DNA of 62,069 nt. It comes from Streptomyces lushanensis (GTDB taxonomy: Bacteria > Actinomycetota > Actinomycetes > Streptomycetales > Streptomycetaceae). Below, in pieces: positions 35,056 through 45,648 of this stretch. The position numbers and the translations under genes were made by a program. The notes below the pieces were generated by a model. It did not search any database. It had not been told where the DNA came from and was given only the letters and a program-made list of their open reading frames with translations. The first letter of the stretch is position 1, and each line of letters begins with the position of its first letter. The stretch is taken from NCBI RefSeq assembly GCF_001700515.1, contig NZ_MAUD01000020.1, forward strand, positions 316-62,384, read 5' to 3'.

Positions 35056-35550
35056 GTGACGGATACCGATACCGAATACGCCGCGTACATCGCAGGCCTC
35101 CCCCGAGTCCTGGCCGGCGCCGCCATGTTGTTCAGGGACGGCGGGGGGCGCGTACTGATCGTCGAGCCCAACTACCGGGAGGGCTGGGCGCTCCCCGGCG
35201 GAACGGTCGAGTCCGACGACGGCGAGACCCCGCGCTCGGGCGCCCGGCGCGAGACGCTCGAAGAGATCGGGCTGGACGTCGAGCCCGGACGGCTGCTGGC
35301 CGTGGACTGGGTGCCGGGCAAGGCCCGCCCGCCGATCGCGGTCTATCTCTACGACGGCGGAGTGCTGGACGAGGAGCAGCTCGCGGCCATCCGCCTCCAG
35401 GAGGAGGAGCTCCTGTCGTGGCGGCTGCTCGACCGCGAGGAGATCCCGGCGTATCTGCTGGGCTCGCTCGGGCTGCGGGTGCTGGCGGCACTCGACGTGG
35501 TGGAGTCGGGCGCGGGCACGGTGGAGCTGGAGAACGGCCGCCGGCCGTAG
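35056..35550 (+). CDS. Nudix hydrolase
   Basis: 164 residues from GTG 35056. The Nudix box GGTVESDDGETPRSGARR then ETLEEIGLD has all catalytic Glu residues (ETLEEIG), but two residues are inserted between the GG-x-VE part and the GE part relative to the standard box spacing. The family hydrolyses nucleoside diphosphate-X compounds. The sirtuin gene follows 100 bp later on the same strand. Substrate unknown. Confidence 0.85.
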   Translation: MTDTDTEYAAYIAGLPRVLAGAAMLFRDGGGRVLIVEPNYREGWALPGGTVESDDGETPRSGARRETLEEIGLDVEPGRLLAVDWVPGKARPPIAVYLYDGGVLDEEQLAAIRLQEEELLSWRLLDREEIPAYLLGSLGLRVLAALDVVESGAGTVELENGRRP

Positions 35551-35650
35551 AACACGTCCGCCGGACGGGCGGCGCCCCCGCACCCTTCTCACCGGCCGGG
35601 GCACCGCAAACCGTTCGCCTCCCGCCGGCCGTGCTGCGTACGCTCGGACC

Positions 35651-36373
35651 ATGACTCTCGTCGCGCTCCTGAGCGGTGCCGGCATCTCCACGGACTCCGG
35701 CATACCCGACTACCGCGGTCCGAACGGCCTGTGGCGACGCGATCCCGGGGCCGAGAAGCTGGTCACGTACGAGCTGTACATGACGGACCCGGAGATCCGG
35801 CGCCGGTCCTGGCGGATGCGCGGCGACAGCCCCACGCTGCGGGCCGAGCCCAATGCCGCCCATCGCGCGGTGGCGGAGCTGAGCCGGTCGGGCACGGCGG
35901 TCCGGGTGATCACCCAGAATGTCGACGGACTGCACCAGCTCGGCGGGATGCCGGACCGCAAGGTGCTCGAACTGCACGGCACCGCGCGGGAGATCATCTG
36001 CACCGGATGCCGGGTCAGGTCCTCGATGCGGGAGGCCCTCGGCCGGGTCGCGGCGGGCGAGGAGGATCCGCGCTGCCGGGAGTGCGGCGGGATCCTCAAG
36101 TCGGCGACGGTGATGTTCGGCGAGCGGCTCGACCCGGAGGTACTGGCCCAGGCGATGGCGATCGCCAAGGCGTGCGAGGTGTTCATCGCGGTCGGTACGA
36201 CTCTCCAGGTGCAGCCGGCCGCCTCGCTGGCGGGAATCGCCGCCGACCACGGCGCGCGGCTCATCGTGGTGAACGCGGAGCCGACGCCGTACGACGACCG
36301 CGCGGACGAGATCATCCGCGAGCCGATCGGTACGGCGCTGCCCGCGCTGCTCACGCGATACCGCACAGGCTGA
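35651..36373 (+). CDS. NAD-dependent Sir2-family deacylase
   Basis: 240 residues from ATG 35651. NAD binding GAGISTDSGIPDYRG, acidic loop TQNVDGLH, catalytic His in ELHG (~114), a zinc-type Cys4 (CTGC and CREC), and MFGERLD. It removes acyl groups from lysines, producing O-acyl-ADP-ribose. About 12 kb away, the macro-domain gene at 48960 encodes a fold that could bind O-acetyl-ADP-ribose; no link is shown. It converges with ogt. Confidence 0.92.
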   Translation: MTLVALLSGAGISTDSGIPDYRGPNGLWRRDPGAEKLVTYELYMTDPEIRRRSWRMRGDSPTLRAEPNAAHRAVAELSRSGTAVRVITQNVDGLHQLGGMPDRKVLELHGTAREIICTGCRVRSSMREALGRVAAGEEDPRCRECGGILKSATVMFGERLDPEVLAQAMAIAKACEVFIAVGTTLQVQPAASLAGIAADHGARLIVVNAEPTPYDDRADEIIREPIGTALPALLTRYRTG

Positions 36374-36472
36374 CGCCGGTCTTCCGGCGAACCGTACGGG
36401 CGGCTCGCGCCAGGCGCGGGCGGAAGGTCCGTGCGGGCGAGGGCGGACCGGGCTCCCCGGGCGTCCGACGCG

Positions 36473-37003
36473 TCAGAAGAGCGTGGCGGGAGCCGGCGCC
36501 GGCGCCGGGGCGTCGGCCGCCGCGCCCTCGAAGACCAGCAGCCGCTGCTTGCGGTCGAGCCCGCCGCCGTAGCCCGTGAGGCCGCCGGTGGAACCGATCA
36601 CCCGGTGGCAGGGCACGATGATGCCGATCGGGTTCTTGCCGTTGGCCAGTCCCACCGCGCGCGAGGCGCCCGGCTTGCCGAGGTTCTCGGCCAGTTCGCC
36701 GTACGAACGCGTCTCGCCGAACGGGATCTTCTGGAGCTGCTCCCAGACGCTGCGCTGGAACGGGGTGCCGTCGAGCCGCAGCGGCAGATCGAACTCCGTC
36801 AGCTCTCCCCCGAAATACGCGTCGAGCTGGCGCACCACCTCGGTGAAGGGCCGGGAGTCCGGGGCTCCGAAGTTCTCCTCCGGCGGGCGATGGCGCTGCC
36901 CGACCATGTAGAGGCCCTTCAGGACGTCGTCGGCGGCGACGAGGGTGAGTGGTCCGTACGGACTGTCGATCACGGTGTGCACGATGTGCTGCTGTCCGGT
37001 CAT
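36473..37003 (-). CDS. ogt: Methylated-DNA-protein-cysteine methyltransferase (Ogt/MGMT)
   Basis: 176 residues from ATG 37003. The suicide-thiol motif IVPCHRVIGSTG (Cys ~132) and the winged-helix segment GKPGASRAVGLANGKNPI are intact. It directly reverses O6-methylguanine. The C-terminal tail APAPAPATLF is Pro/Ala-rich. It is 71 bp downstream of the Ada-AlkA gene on the same strand; together they form an alkylation-repair unit. Confidence 0.93.
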   Translation of the reverse strand: MTGQQHIVHTVIDSPYGPLTLVAADDVLKGLYMVGQRHRPPEENFGAPDSRPFTEVVRQLDAYFGGELTEFDLPLRLDGTPFQRSVWEQLQKIPFGETRSYGELAENLGKPGASRAVGLANGKNPIGIIVPCHRVIGSTGGLTGYGGGLDRKQRLLVFEGAAADAPAPAPAPATLF

Positions 37004-37035
37004 GAGGGAACTTCCTGGTGTGCTGGTCTGCTGAT

Positions 37036-37063
37036 GTGCTGCGTGCTGCGTGCTGCGTGCTGA
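37036..37063. repeat. 7-bp tandem repeat between alkA-like gene and ogt
   Basis: GTGCTGC at 37036-37042, 37043-37049, 37050-37056, then GTGCTGA to 37063. It lies in the 71-bp spacer between the two repair genes. Confidence 0.9.
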
Positions 37064-37074
37064 GGTGAACGTGC

Positions 37075-38601
37075 TTATACGGGAAGGCGGTTGATGGCGT
37101 GGTCGTCGGTCGCCCACAAATACTGCACGGCGTACGCGCGCCACGGCCGCCAGCCCGCGGCGCGCCTTGTGAGCGCGCTGGGGGTGGACGGCAGGCCGAG
37201 CCTTCCGGCGGCCCGGCGGATGCCGAGATCGGTCGGCAGGAACGCGTCGGGATCGCCGAGCGCGCGCATCGCGATCACCTCGATCGTCCACGGCCCGAAC
37301 CCGGGCAGAGAGCCGAGCCGCTGCCGTACCTCGTCCCAGTCGCTGTCCGTGCCGAGCCGGAGCGAGCCGTCGGCGAGTTCCGCGATCAGACCGGTCAGGG
37401 TGGCGCGCCGGGTGCGCGGCAGCGCCAGCGCCTCCGGATCGAGCCCGGCCAGTGCCTCCGGGGCCGGGAAGAGATGCGTCAGACCGCCTTCCGGATCGTC
37501 GACCGGCACGCCGTGGGCGGTGACCAGCCGGGCGGCGTGCGTCCGTGCGGCGGCGGTGGAGACCTGCTGGCCGAGCACGGCCCGTACCGCGAACTCGGCG
37601 GCGTCGACGGTACGGGGCACCCGCCGTCCCGGCGCCTTGTCGACCAGGGGTGCCAGCAGCGGATCGGCGCGCAACTGCTCGTCGACGGCGACCGGATCGG
37701 CGTCCAGGTCGAGCATCCTGCGGCAGCTGCTGATGGCGAGTGTGAGATCGCGCGGATCGGTGAGGGAGAGCCGGCAGGCGATGTGGTCGGGGCGCGGTGA
37801 GAGCGCGACGATGCCGTGTCCGTACGGCAGGGAGAGCGTGCGCCGGTAGGCACCGTCGCGCCACTCCTCGACGCCGGGAACGGCGGTCGCGACGAGGTGT
37901 CCGAAGAGGTTGTCGGGATTGAGCGGCGTACGGAAGGGCAGCCGCAGCGAGATCGCCCCGGGGGTGCCGTGCTGTTCCGGTCCGCGCGCGTTGTGCGCAC
38001 CCCGCGCGCCCTGTGCCTCACGTGCGGCGGACGGACCGCGTGAGGCGCGCGTGCGCAGCTCGCTCGGCGAGAGCGCGAAGACCTCGCGGACGGTGTCGTT
38101 GAAGGCGCGGATGGAGGCGAAACCCGCCGCGAAGGCGACCTCGGCCATCGGCAGCGCGGTCGTCTCGATGAGCACGCGCGCGGTCTGCGCCCGCTGCGCG
38201 CGGGCCAGCGCGAGAGGTCCCGCGCCCAGCTCGGCGAGGAGCTGCCGCTCGATCTGGCGGGCGGAGTAGCCCAGCCGCCCGGCCAGACCGGGCACGCCCT
38301 CCCGGTCGACGACCCCGTCCTGGATGAGCCGCATGGCACGGGCGACGGTGTCGGCGCGCGCGTTCCACTCGGGTGAACCGGGACTGGTGTCGGGCCTGCA
38401 CCGCTTGCAGGCCCGGAAACCGGCCTGCTGGCAGGCGGCGGCGCTCGGGTAGAACGTCATGTTCTCGGCCTTGGGCGGTACGGCCGGACAGCTCGGGCGG
38501 CAGTAGATCCGGGTGGTCAGCACCGCGGTGAAGAACCAGCCGTCGAAGCGTGCGTCCTTGGACCTGACGGCCCGTACACAGCGCTCGGTATCGGTGTACA
38601 T
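37075..38601 (-). CDS. alkA: Ada N-terminal / AraC HTH / AlkA fusion
   Basis: 508 residues. The N-terminal Ada-like zinc domain has Cys ligands in RIYCRPSCP and RACKRCRPD; the central HTH includes MAEVAFAAGFASIRAFNDTV; the C-terminal HhH-GPD AlkA glycosylase has LPGFGPWTIEVIAMRAL followed by an Asp-bearing DPDAFLPTDLGIRRA. In other bacteria Ada activates repair genes after methyl transfer to a Cys. Here regulator and glycosylase are one protein. ATG 38601 starts MYTDTERCVRAV; ATG 38613 is an alternative. The ogt gene lies 71 bp downstream. The Ada methyl-acceptor Cys appears to be the first Cys of the Zn motif. Confidence 0.88.
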   Translation of the reverse strand: MYTDTERCVRAVRSKDARFDGWFFTAVLTTRIYCRPSCPAVPPKAENMTFYPSAAACQQAGFRACKRCRPDTSPGSPEWNARADTVARAMRLIQDGVVDREGVPGLAGRLGYSARQIERQLLAELGAGPLALARAQRAQTARVLIETTALPMAEVAFAAGFASIRAFNDTVREVFALSPSELRTRASRGPSAAREAQGARGAHNARGPEQHGTPGAISLRLPFRTPLNPDNLFGHLVATAVPGVEEWRDGAYRRTLSLPYGHGIVALSPRPDHIACRLSLTDPRDLTLAISSCRRMLDLDADPVAVDEQLRADPLLAPLVDKAPGRRVPRTVDAAEFAVRAVLGQQVSTAAARTHAARLVTAHGVPVDDPEGGLTHLFPAPEALAGLDPEALALPRTRRATLTGLIAELADGSLRLGTDSDWDEVRQRLGSLPGFGPWTIEVIAMRALGDPDAFLPTDLGIRRAAGRLGLPSTPSALTRRAAGWRPWRAYAVQYLWATDDHAINRLPV

Positions 38602-38846
38602 GGGTTCAAGCATCCGCCACGGACGACCTCCGGGCTGGCAGGAATACGACATCAGCGTTCCCTGGCCCCCGGTGGGACGGAACCACCTCCCACGCGCACC
38701 ACCGCAGCGGTGTCAACCCATGGAAGTAGCATCGATAACCGAGGAATGTTAGCGTTGTTCTCGTCAGGTCACGCGTGGCGTTACCCGCCACAACGTCGGA
38801 CCGACGCCGGAACAAGGAGCAGCACCATGGAACAGGGAGCAGCATC

Positions 38847-39602
38847 ATGACCGAGCCGACCATGCCCCCGGACCGCGCGGCGCGGGTGGCGATCGTCACC
38901 GGAGGATCCCGCGGGATCGGCCGGGAGAGCGCCGAGCGGCTGGCCGCCGACGGTTTCGCTGTCGTCGTCGGCCACGCGGGCAACAGCACGGAGGCCGAGA
39001 CGGCGGTCGCGGCCATCACGGCGGCCGGCGGACGGGCGACGGCGTTCCGTGCCGACGTGGCGGACGAGAGGGCCGTGTCGGCCCTCTTCGACGCCGCGGA
39101 GGCGACCTACGGCGGGATCGACGTGGTCGTGCACGCCGCGGGAGTCATGACACTGGCACCGCTGGCCGAGACGGACCTGGACGCCCTGGACCGTATGCAC
39201 CGCACCAACATCCGGGGGACGTTCGTGGTCGACCAGCAGGCTGCGCGCAGGCTGCGCTCCGGTGGGGCGATCATCAACTTCTCCAGCTCCGTCGTGTCGC
39301 TGGCACTCCCCGGTTACAGCGCCTACGCCGCTTCCAAGGGCGCGGTCGAGGCCATGACCCTGATCCTCGCCCGTGAGCTGCGCGGACGGGACATCACCGT
39401 CAACGCCGTCGCTCCCGGGCCGACCGCCACCGCGCTGTTCCTGGACGGCAAGGACGAGCAGACCGTCGCGAGGATGGCCGGCCAGGCACCGCTGGAGCGC
39501 CTCGGCACCCCGCGGGACATGGCCGAGGTCGTCGCCTTCCTCGCCGGTCCCGCCCGCTGGGTCAACGGGCAGGTCCTGCGCGCCAACGGCGGCATCGTCT
39601 GA
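38847..39602 (+). CDS. Short-chain dehydrogenase/reductase
   Basis: 251 residues from ATG 38847 (AGGGAG 9 nt upstream). VAIVTGGSRGIGRESAERLA is the NAD(P) motif, NFSSS gives the Ser, GYSAYAASKGAVEAM gives YxxxK, and NAVAPGPTATALFL follows. Classical SDR (3-oxoacyl-reductase/glucose-dehydrogenase group). The alternative start at 38775 lies in an extension with no coding bias. Substrate unknown. It is followed by malic enzyme after 135 bp. Confidence 0.87.
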   Translation: MTEPTMPPDRAARVAIVTGGSRGIGRESAERLAADGFAVVVGHAGNSTEAETAVAAITAAGGRATAFRADVADERAVSALFDAAEATYGGIDVVVHAAGVMTLAPLAETDLDALDRMHRTNIRGTFVVDQQAARRLRSGGAIINFSSSVVSLALPGYSAYAASKGAVEAMTLILARELRGRDITVNAVAPGPTATALFLDGKDEQTVARMAGQAPLERLGTPRDMAEVVAFLAGPARWVNGQVLRANGGIV

Positions 39603-39737
39603 CCTGCCCGGCTCCGTCGAGCCCGCCGGCTTCTTCCCGCATCCGCTTCCCGAGTCCGCTTCCCACGTCTGCGCGAGCGGAGCGCACCCAGGGGAGTGAC
39701 GATGGAGGAGTGCCGGACCTTCGAAAGGAGCGCTCCC

Positions 39738-41434
39738 GTGTCCCACGCCCTGCCTCCCGTCCTGTCCGATCCGCTGACCAACCGCGGCACCGCGTTCACC
39801 GAGGAGGAGCGCGAGAGACTCGATCTGGTGGGACGGCTGCCCGACGCGGTCCTGTCCCTGGACGATCAGCTCCGGCGCGCGTACGAGCAGCTTCAGCGCC
39901 AGCCCGACGCCCTGGCCAAGAATGTGTATCTGGAGCAGCTGCACGACCGTAACGAGGTTCTGTACTACCGGGTGCTGGCCGATCATCTCGCCGAGCTGCT
40001 GCCGATCGTCTACGACCCGACGGTCGGCGACGCGATCAAGCGCTACAGCCACGAGTTCCGCCGCCCGCGCGGGGTGTATCTCTCCATCGACCACCCGCAG
40101 GACATCCGGGCCGCCCTCGCACACCAGGGGCTGGGATCCGACGAGGTGGACATGCTCGTGGTCACCGACGCGCAGGAGATCCTCGGCATCGGCGACTGGG
40201 GCGTCAACGGCGTGCAGATCTCGGTGGGCAAGCTCGCCGTCTACACCGCGGCGGCCGGTCTGCATCCCGACCGCTGCATCCCCGTCGTACTGGACGTGGG
40301 CACGGACAACGAGACCCTCCTCAACGATCCGCTCTATCTCGGCGTACGGCGCAGCCGCGCCCGGGGAAAGCCCTACGACGACTTCGTCGCCGCCTATCTG
40401 GCGACGGCGGCCGATCTCTTCCCGCACGCGCTGCTGCACTTCGAGGACTTCGGTCCCGGCAACGCCCGGCGCATCCTGGAGCAGAACGCCGACCGGTACC
40501 GGATCTTCAACGACGATCTCCAGGGCACCGGCGCGATCACTCTCGCAGCCGTCTTCTCCGCCCTCAAGGTCGCCGGGACGGCGTTCCGCGACCAGCGGGT
40601 GGTGGTCTTCGGGGCCGGCACCGCGGGGGTGGGAATCGCCGACCAACTGGTGGCGGCGATGGTCAGGGACGGTCTGGAGCCGGCCGAGGCGGCACGGCGG
40701 GTGTGGCTGGTGGACAAGCAGGGGCTGCTCACCGACGACATGGACGGTCTGCGGGACTACCAGCGCGACTACGCGCGCCCGGCCGCCGAGGTGCGCGGCC
40801 GGGGCGGTACCGGTCGGACCGATCTGCTGACCACGGTGCGCCGGGCGCGGCCCACCATCCTGATCGGCACCTCCACCGCCCCGGGCACCTTCACCGAGGA
40901 GGTGGTGAGCGCGATGGCCGCGCACGCCGAGCGGCCGATCGTCTTCCCGCTCTCCAATCCCACCGAGCGGATCGAGGCCATGCCCGCCGACATCCTCGCC
41001 TGGAGTGACGGCAAAGCGCTGACCGCCGCGGGCATCCCGGTCGATCCCGTCGAGCTGAACGGTGTCCGGCATGTCATCGGCCAGGCCAACAACGCCCTGC
41101 TCTACCCGGGGCTGGGGCTGGGCACCATCGTCTCCCGGGCCCGCCGGGTGACCCCCGGCATGCTGCTGGCCGCCGCCGAGGCGGTCGCGGGCCAGGCACG
41201 GGTCGGCGCTCCCGGCGCGTCGCTGCTGCCGCCGGTGTCGGACCTGCGCGCGTCCTCGGCCACCGTCGCCGTCGCGGTCGCACGCGCCGCGATCGCGGAG
41301 GGCGTCGCGGAGAACGCCCCGGAGGATCTGGTGCAGGCCGTGCAGGACGCGATGTGGCAGCCGCGGTACGGGCCCGTTCCCGGCCCCCCCGACCGTCCCG
41401 GCCATTCCGGCCATTCGCGCGAAGGGAGCGCGCG

Positions 41435-41438
<4 letters not shown>
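39738..41438 (+). CDS. maeA: NAD(P)-dependent malic enzyme (oxaloacetate-decarboxylating)
   Basis: 566 residues from GTG 39738 with AAGGAG 7 nt upstream; earlier in-frame starts at 39696/39702 are possible. N-terminal malic domain (LEQLHDRNEVLYYRVLADHL, YDPTVGDAIKRYS), Mg/substrate VTDAQEILGIGDWGVNG, HFEDFGPGNARR, IFNDDLQGTGAI, and NAD-binding VVVFGAGTAGVGIADQLV. It is the large eukaryotic-like type. It oxidatively decarboxylates malate to pyruvate. The fumarase start overlaps its stop (ATGA), so fumarate to pyruvate is one operon. The C-terminus is Pro/Gly-rich. Confidence 0.92.
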
Positions 41439-42886
<1,448 letters not shown>

Positions 42887-43059
42887 ACCGCCCTGACCGA
42901 CCGACTGAACCGACCGAACCGCCAGAGCTGCCCGAACTCCCCGGCTCCGGGGCCGGCGTCCGGACCCGGCATCGGTCCCCGGTCACCTGAACGGGTGTCA
43001 CTCGCCGTCGGCCCGTGTCGCCGTACGACCGCGCCGACGGGCGCGTGGACGATGCAGGA

Positions 43060-44511
43060 ATGCCATCCTCCACTCACGCGGCCGGGTTTCTGCTGCGTGC
43101 CGCCGCTTCCGCCGGTGACCCGCCACAGCTGCTGCCGGCCCGCGAGCAGATGGCCTTCACTCTCGGCTTCCACATCATCCTGGTGCCGTTCGGGGTGGCG
43201 CTCACCGCCCTGATGCTCATCGCCAACTACCGCGGTCTGCGCCACGGCGACGAGCAGGCGCTGCTGCTCGCCCAGCGCTGGTCGAAGGTCGCCGCGGTCC
43301 TGGTCGCCGTGGGGGCGATCACCGGTACCGTACTGAGCTTCGAACTCGGCATCCTGTGGCCGGGACTGATGGGCGGATACGGCGCCGCCTTCGGTTTCCC
43401 GTTCGCGATCGAAGGCATCTTCTTCTTCCTGGAAGCGATCTTCGTCTCGATCTATATCTACGGCTGGAAGCGGCTGCCGCCCTGGGCGCACTTCTGGACG
43501 GGCGTACCGGTGGTGCTGGCGAGCATGGGAGGCACCGCCTCCGTGGTGGCCGCGAACAGCTGGATGAACCAGCCGGGCGGTATCACCCTGTGCGACGGCC
43601 ATGTGGTGGAGGTCCGGCCGGCCGAGGTGTTCTTCAACGGCGCCTTCTGGTTCGAGACGGTGCACATGCTGCTGGCCGCCTATGTCGTCGCCGGATTCAC
43701 GGTGGCCGGCGTCTACGCGGCCGGCATGCTCCGAGGACGCCGCGACCACTACCACAGGACCGGCTTCCTCATCGGATTCGTCGTGGCCGCCGTCGTCCTG
43801 CCCGTACAGATCTACGTCGGTGACGTCGTCGCGCGCCAGGTCTTCCACAGCGAGCCCGCGAAGTTCGCCGCACTGGAACTGCTGCCCGACACCAGCACCC
43901 ACGTCCCCGAGACACTGGGCGGCGTACTGATCGACGGCAAGGTGCGCTACGGACTCAGAATTCCCGACGTGGCCTCACTGCTCGCCGGATTCAGTCCGTC
44001 CACGCGGATCCGCGGACTCGACGCGATCGCGCCCGCGGTCCGTCCCGACGACGCCACGGTGAGCGTGGTCCATCTCGCGTTCGACATCATGGTGGGCACG
44101 GCCACCGCCCTGCTCGCCCTGGTCGTCTGGTTCGCCTGGCTGTGGTGGCGCCGGCGGCAGGTCCCGGCGAACCGCTGGTTCCTGGGCTGCGCCGCCCTCA
44201 GCGGGGTGGTCGCCGTGGTGTGCCTGGAGAGCGGCTGGGTGGTCACCGAGGTGGGACGGCAGCCGTGGACCGTGGTCGGTCTGCTGCTCACCAGGGACGC
44301 CGTGGCGACCCAGGGCAATCTCTGGCCGTTCTTCTCCGCCGTACTGGCCATCTACTGCGCTGTGGGCACCGGCGCGGTGCTGATCCTGCGGTCCCTGACA
44401 CGACGATGGAGAGCCGGCGGGGACGAGGGGGAGGACGAGGGACTCGATGTTCCCTACGGTCCCAACCGGCCGCTGACCGACGCGCACACGGAAGAAGGCC
44501 GGCAGACATGA
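43060..44511 (+). CDS. cydA: Cytochrome bd ubiquinol oxidase subunit I
   Basis: 483 residues from ATG 43060; a GTG at 43045 or 43015 is possible. Quinol oxidase helices with heme ligands: His in FTLGFHIILVPFGVAL, another His in AFWFETVHMLLAAYVV, and the QPW-type segment VVTEVGRQPWTVVGLLLTR near the quinol site. The Q-loop is short, as in the actinobacterial type. It is followed by cydB whose start overlaps its stop. Membrane protein. The upstream genes are fumC and maeA. No cydCD assembly transporter genes follow. Confidence 0.92.
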   Translation: MPSSTHAAGFLLRAAASAGDPPQLLPAREQMAFTLGFHIILVPFGVALTALMLIANYRGLRHGDEQALLLAQRWSKVAAVLVAVGAITGTVLSFELGILWPGLMGGYGAAFGFPFAIEGIFFFLEAIFVSIYIYGWKRLPPWAHFWTGVPVVLASMGGTASVVAANSWMNQPGGITLCDGHVVEVRPAEVFFNGAFWFETVHMLLAAYVVAGFTVAGVYAAGMLRGRRDHYHRTGFLIGFVVAAVVLPVQIYVGDVVARQVFHSEPAKFAALELLPDTSTHVPETLGGVLIDGKVRYGLRIPDVASLLAGFSPSTRIRGLDAIAPAVRPDDATVSVVHLAFDIMVGTATALLALVVWFAWLWWRRRQVPANRWFLGCAALSGVVAVVCLESGWVVTEVGRQPWTVVGLLLTRDAVATQGNLWPFFSAVLAIYCAVGTGAVLILRSLTRRWRAGGDEGEDEGLDVPYGPNRPLTDAHTEEGRQT

Positions 44512-45548
44512 GTGACACCGTCGGGGTCATGGGCAGCAGCGTCCCGGTCCTGGGCGACACCGTCTCGGTCCTGCTGTTCATCGGCGTCATCGCCTACGCG
44601 CTCTTCGGCGGAGCCGACTTCGGCGCCGGCTTCTGGGATCTGACCGCCGGCGGGGCGGAGCGCGGCAGCGGGCCCCGCCGTCTCGTCGACGCGTCGATCG
44701 GCCCTGTCTGGGAGGCCAATCACATCTGGCTGATCTACTGCCTCGTCATGCTGTGGAGCGCCTTCCCCGCCGCGTTCACGGCCATCACCACGACGCTGTA
44801 CATCCCGCTGGGGATCGCCGCGCTGGGGATCGTTCTGCGAGGCGCGGGGTTCGCCTTCCGCAAGACGTCGATGCGCACGCCCGAACAGCGCATCTACGGC
44901 GCGGCGTTCGCGCTGTCCTCGGTGCTCACCCCGTACTGCTTCGGCACTGTGGCGGGCGCCGTGGCGTCCGGCCGGGTGCCCACCGAGGGCAGGGGCGATC
45001 CGCTGGGGAGCTGGAACAACCCGACATCCGTCCTCGGCGGAATTCTGGCCGTGTCGGTGTGCGCCTACCTCGCCTCGGTGTTCCTGACCGCCTCGGCACG
45101 GCAGAACCGGAGTCCGCGGCTCGAACGGTGGTTCCGCCGCCGCGCGCTGCTCGCGGGAGTCGTCACCGGTCTGGTCGGCCTGGCCGGGATCTTCCTCCTC
45201 CGGGCCGACTCGCCGCGTCTGTTCCACCAGTTGAGCCACCGGGGACTGCCCCTGCTCATCATCTCGGCGCTCAGCGGGCTGATCAGTCTCCTGCTGCTCC
45301 GGCGCGAGACGCCTCACGCCCCGCGCGTGCTGGCCGCCCTGGCCGTGGCGACGGTCGTATGCGGCTGGGGCGTGGCCCAGTACCCGTATCTGCTGGGCAC
45401 TCATCTCGGCATCGCCGAGGCGGCGGCGCCGGCGCCCACGCTCTGGGTGCTCACCGGTGTGGCCTGCGCCGCCGGGCTGCTCGTCGCTCCGTCGCTGGCC
45501 CTCCTCTACATCCTCCAGAACCGGGGGAGACTGGAGTCACGGACCTGA
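44508..45548 (+). CDS. cydB: Cytochrome bd ubiquinol oxidase subunit II
   Basis: 346 residues from ATG 44508 (overlapping the cydA TGA). About eight membrane helices; FIGVIAYALFGGADFGAGFW and WEANHIWLIYCLVMLWSAFP are the conserved opening. With subunit I it forms high-affinity, cyanide-tolerant terminal oxidase. The cluster ends here; the stop lies near a 23-bp tandem repeat. No CydX-like small gene recognised. Confidence 0.92.
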   Translation: MSDTVGVMGSSVPVLGDTVSVLLFIGVIAYALFGGADFGAGFWDLTAGGAERGSGPRRLVDASIGPVWEANHIWLIYCLVMLWSAFPAAFTAITTTLYIPLGIAALGIVLRGAGFAFRKTSMRTPEQRIYGAAFALSSVLTPYCFGTVAGAVASGRVPTEGRGDPLGSWNNPTSVLGGILAVSVCAYLASVFLTASARQNRSPRLERWFRRRALLAGVVTGLVGLAGIFLLRADSPRLFHQLSHRGLPLLIISALSGLISLLLLRRETPHAPRVLAALAVATVVCGWGVAQYPYLLGTHLGIAEAAAPAPTLWVLTGVACAAGLLVAPSLALLYILQNRGRLESRT

Positions 45549-45556
45549 GGCGGGCC

Positions 45557-45602
45557 CGGGGCGGCTGGAGTCACAGACCCGGGGCGGCTGGAGTCACAGA
45601 CC
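45557..45602. repeat. 23-bp tandem repeat, two units, downstream of cydB
   Basis: Two perfect 23-bp units at 45557-45579 and 45580-45602, sharing a core CTGGAGTCACAGACC. A third related copy is the end of cydB itself (CTGGAGTCACGGACC, about 45532-45546), so the repeat grew from the coding end. It lies between convergent cydB and the YVTN gene. Confidence 0.9.
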
Positions 45603-45648
45603 TGAGGCAGGCCGGAGGCGGGGTTGAGGCGGGCCCGGGGCGGGGCGG

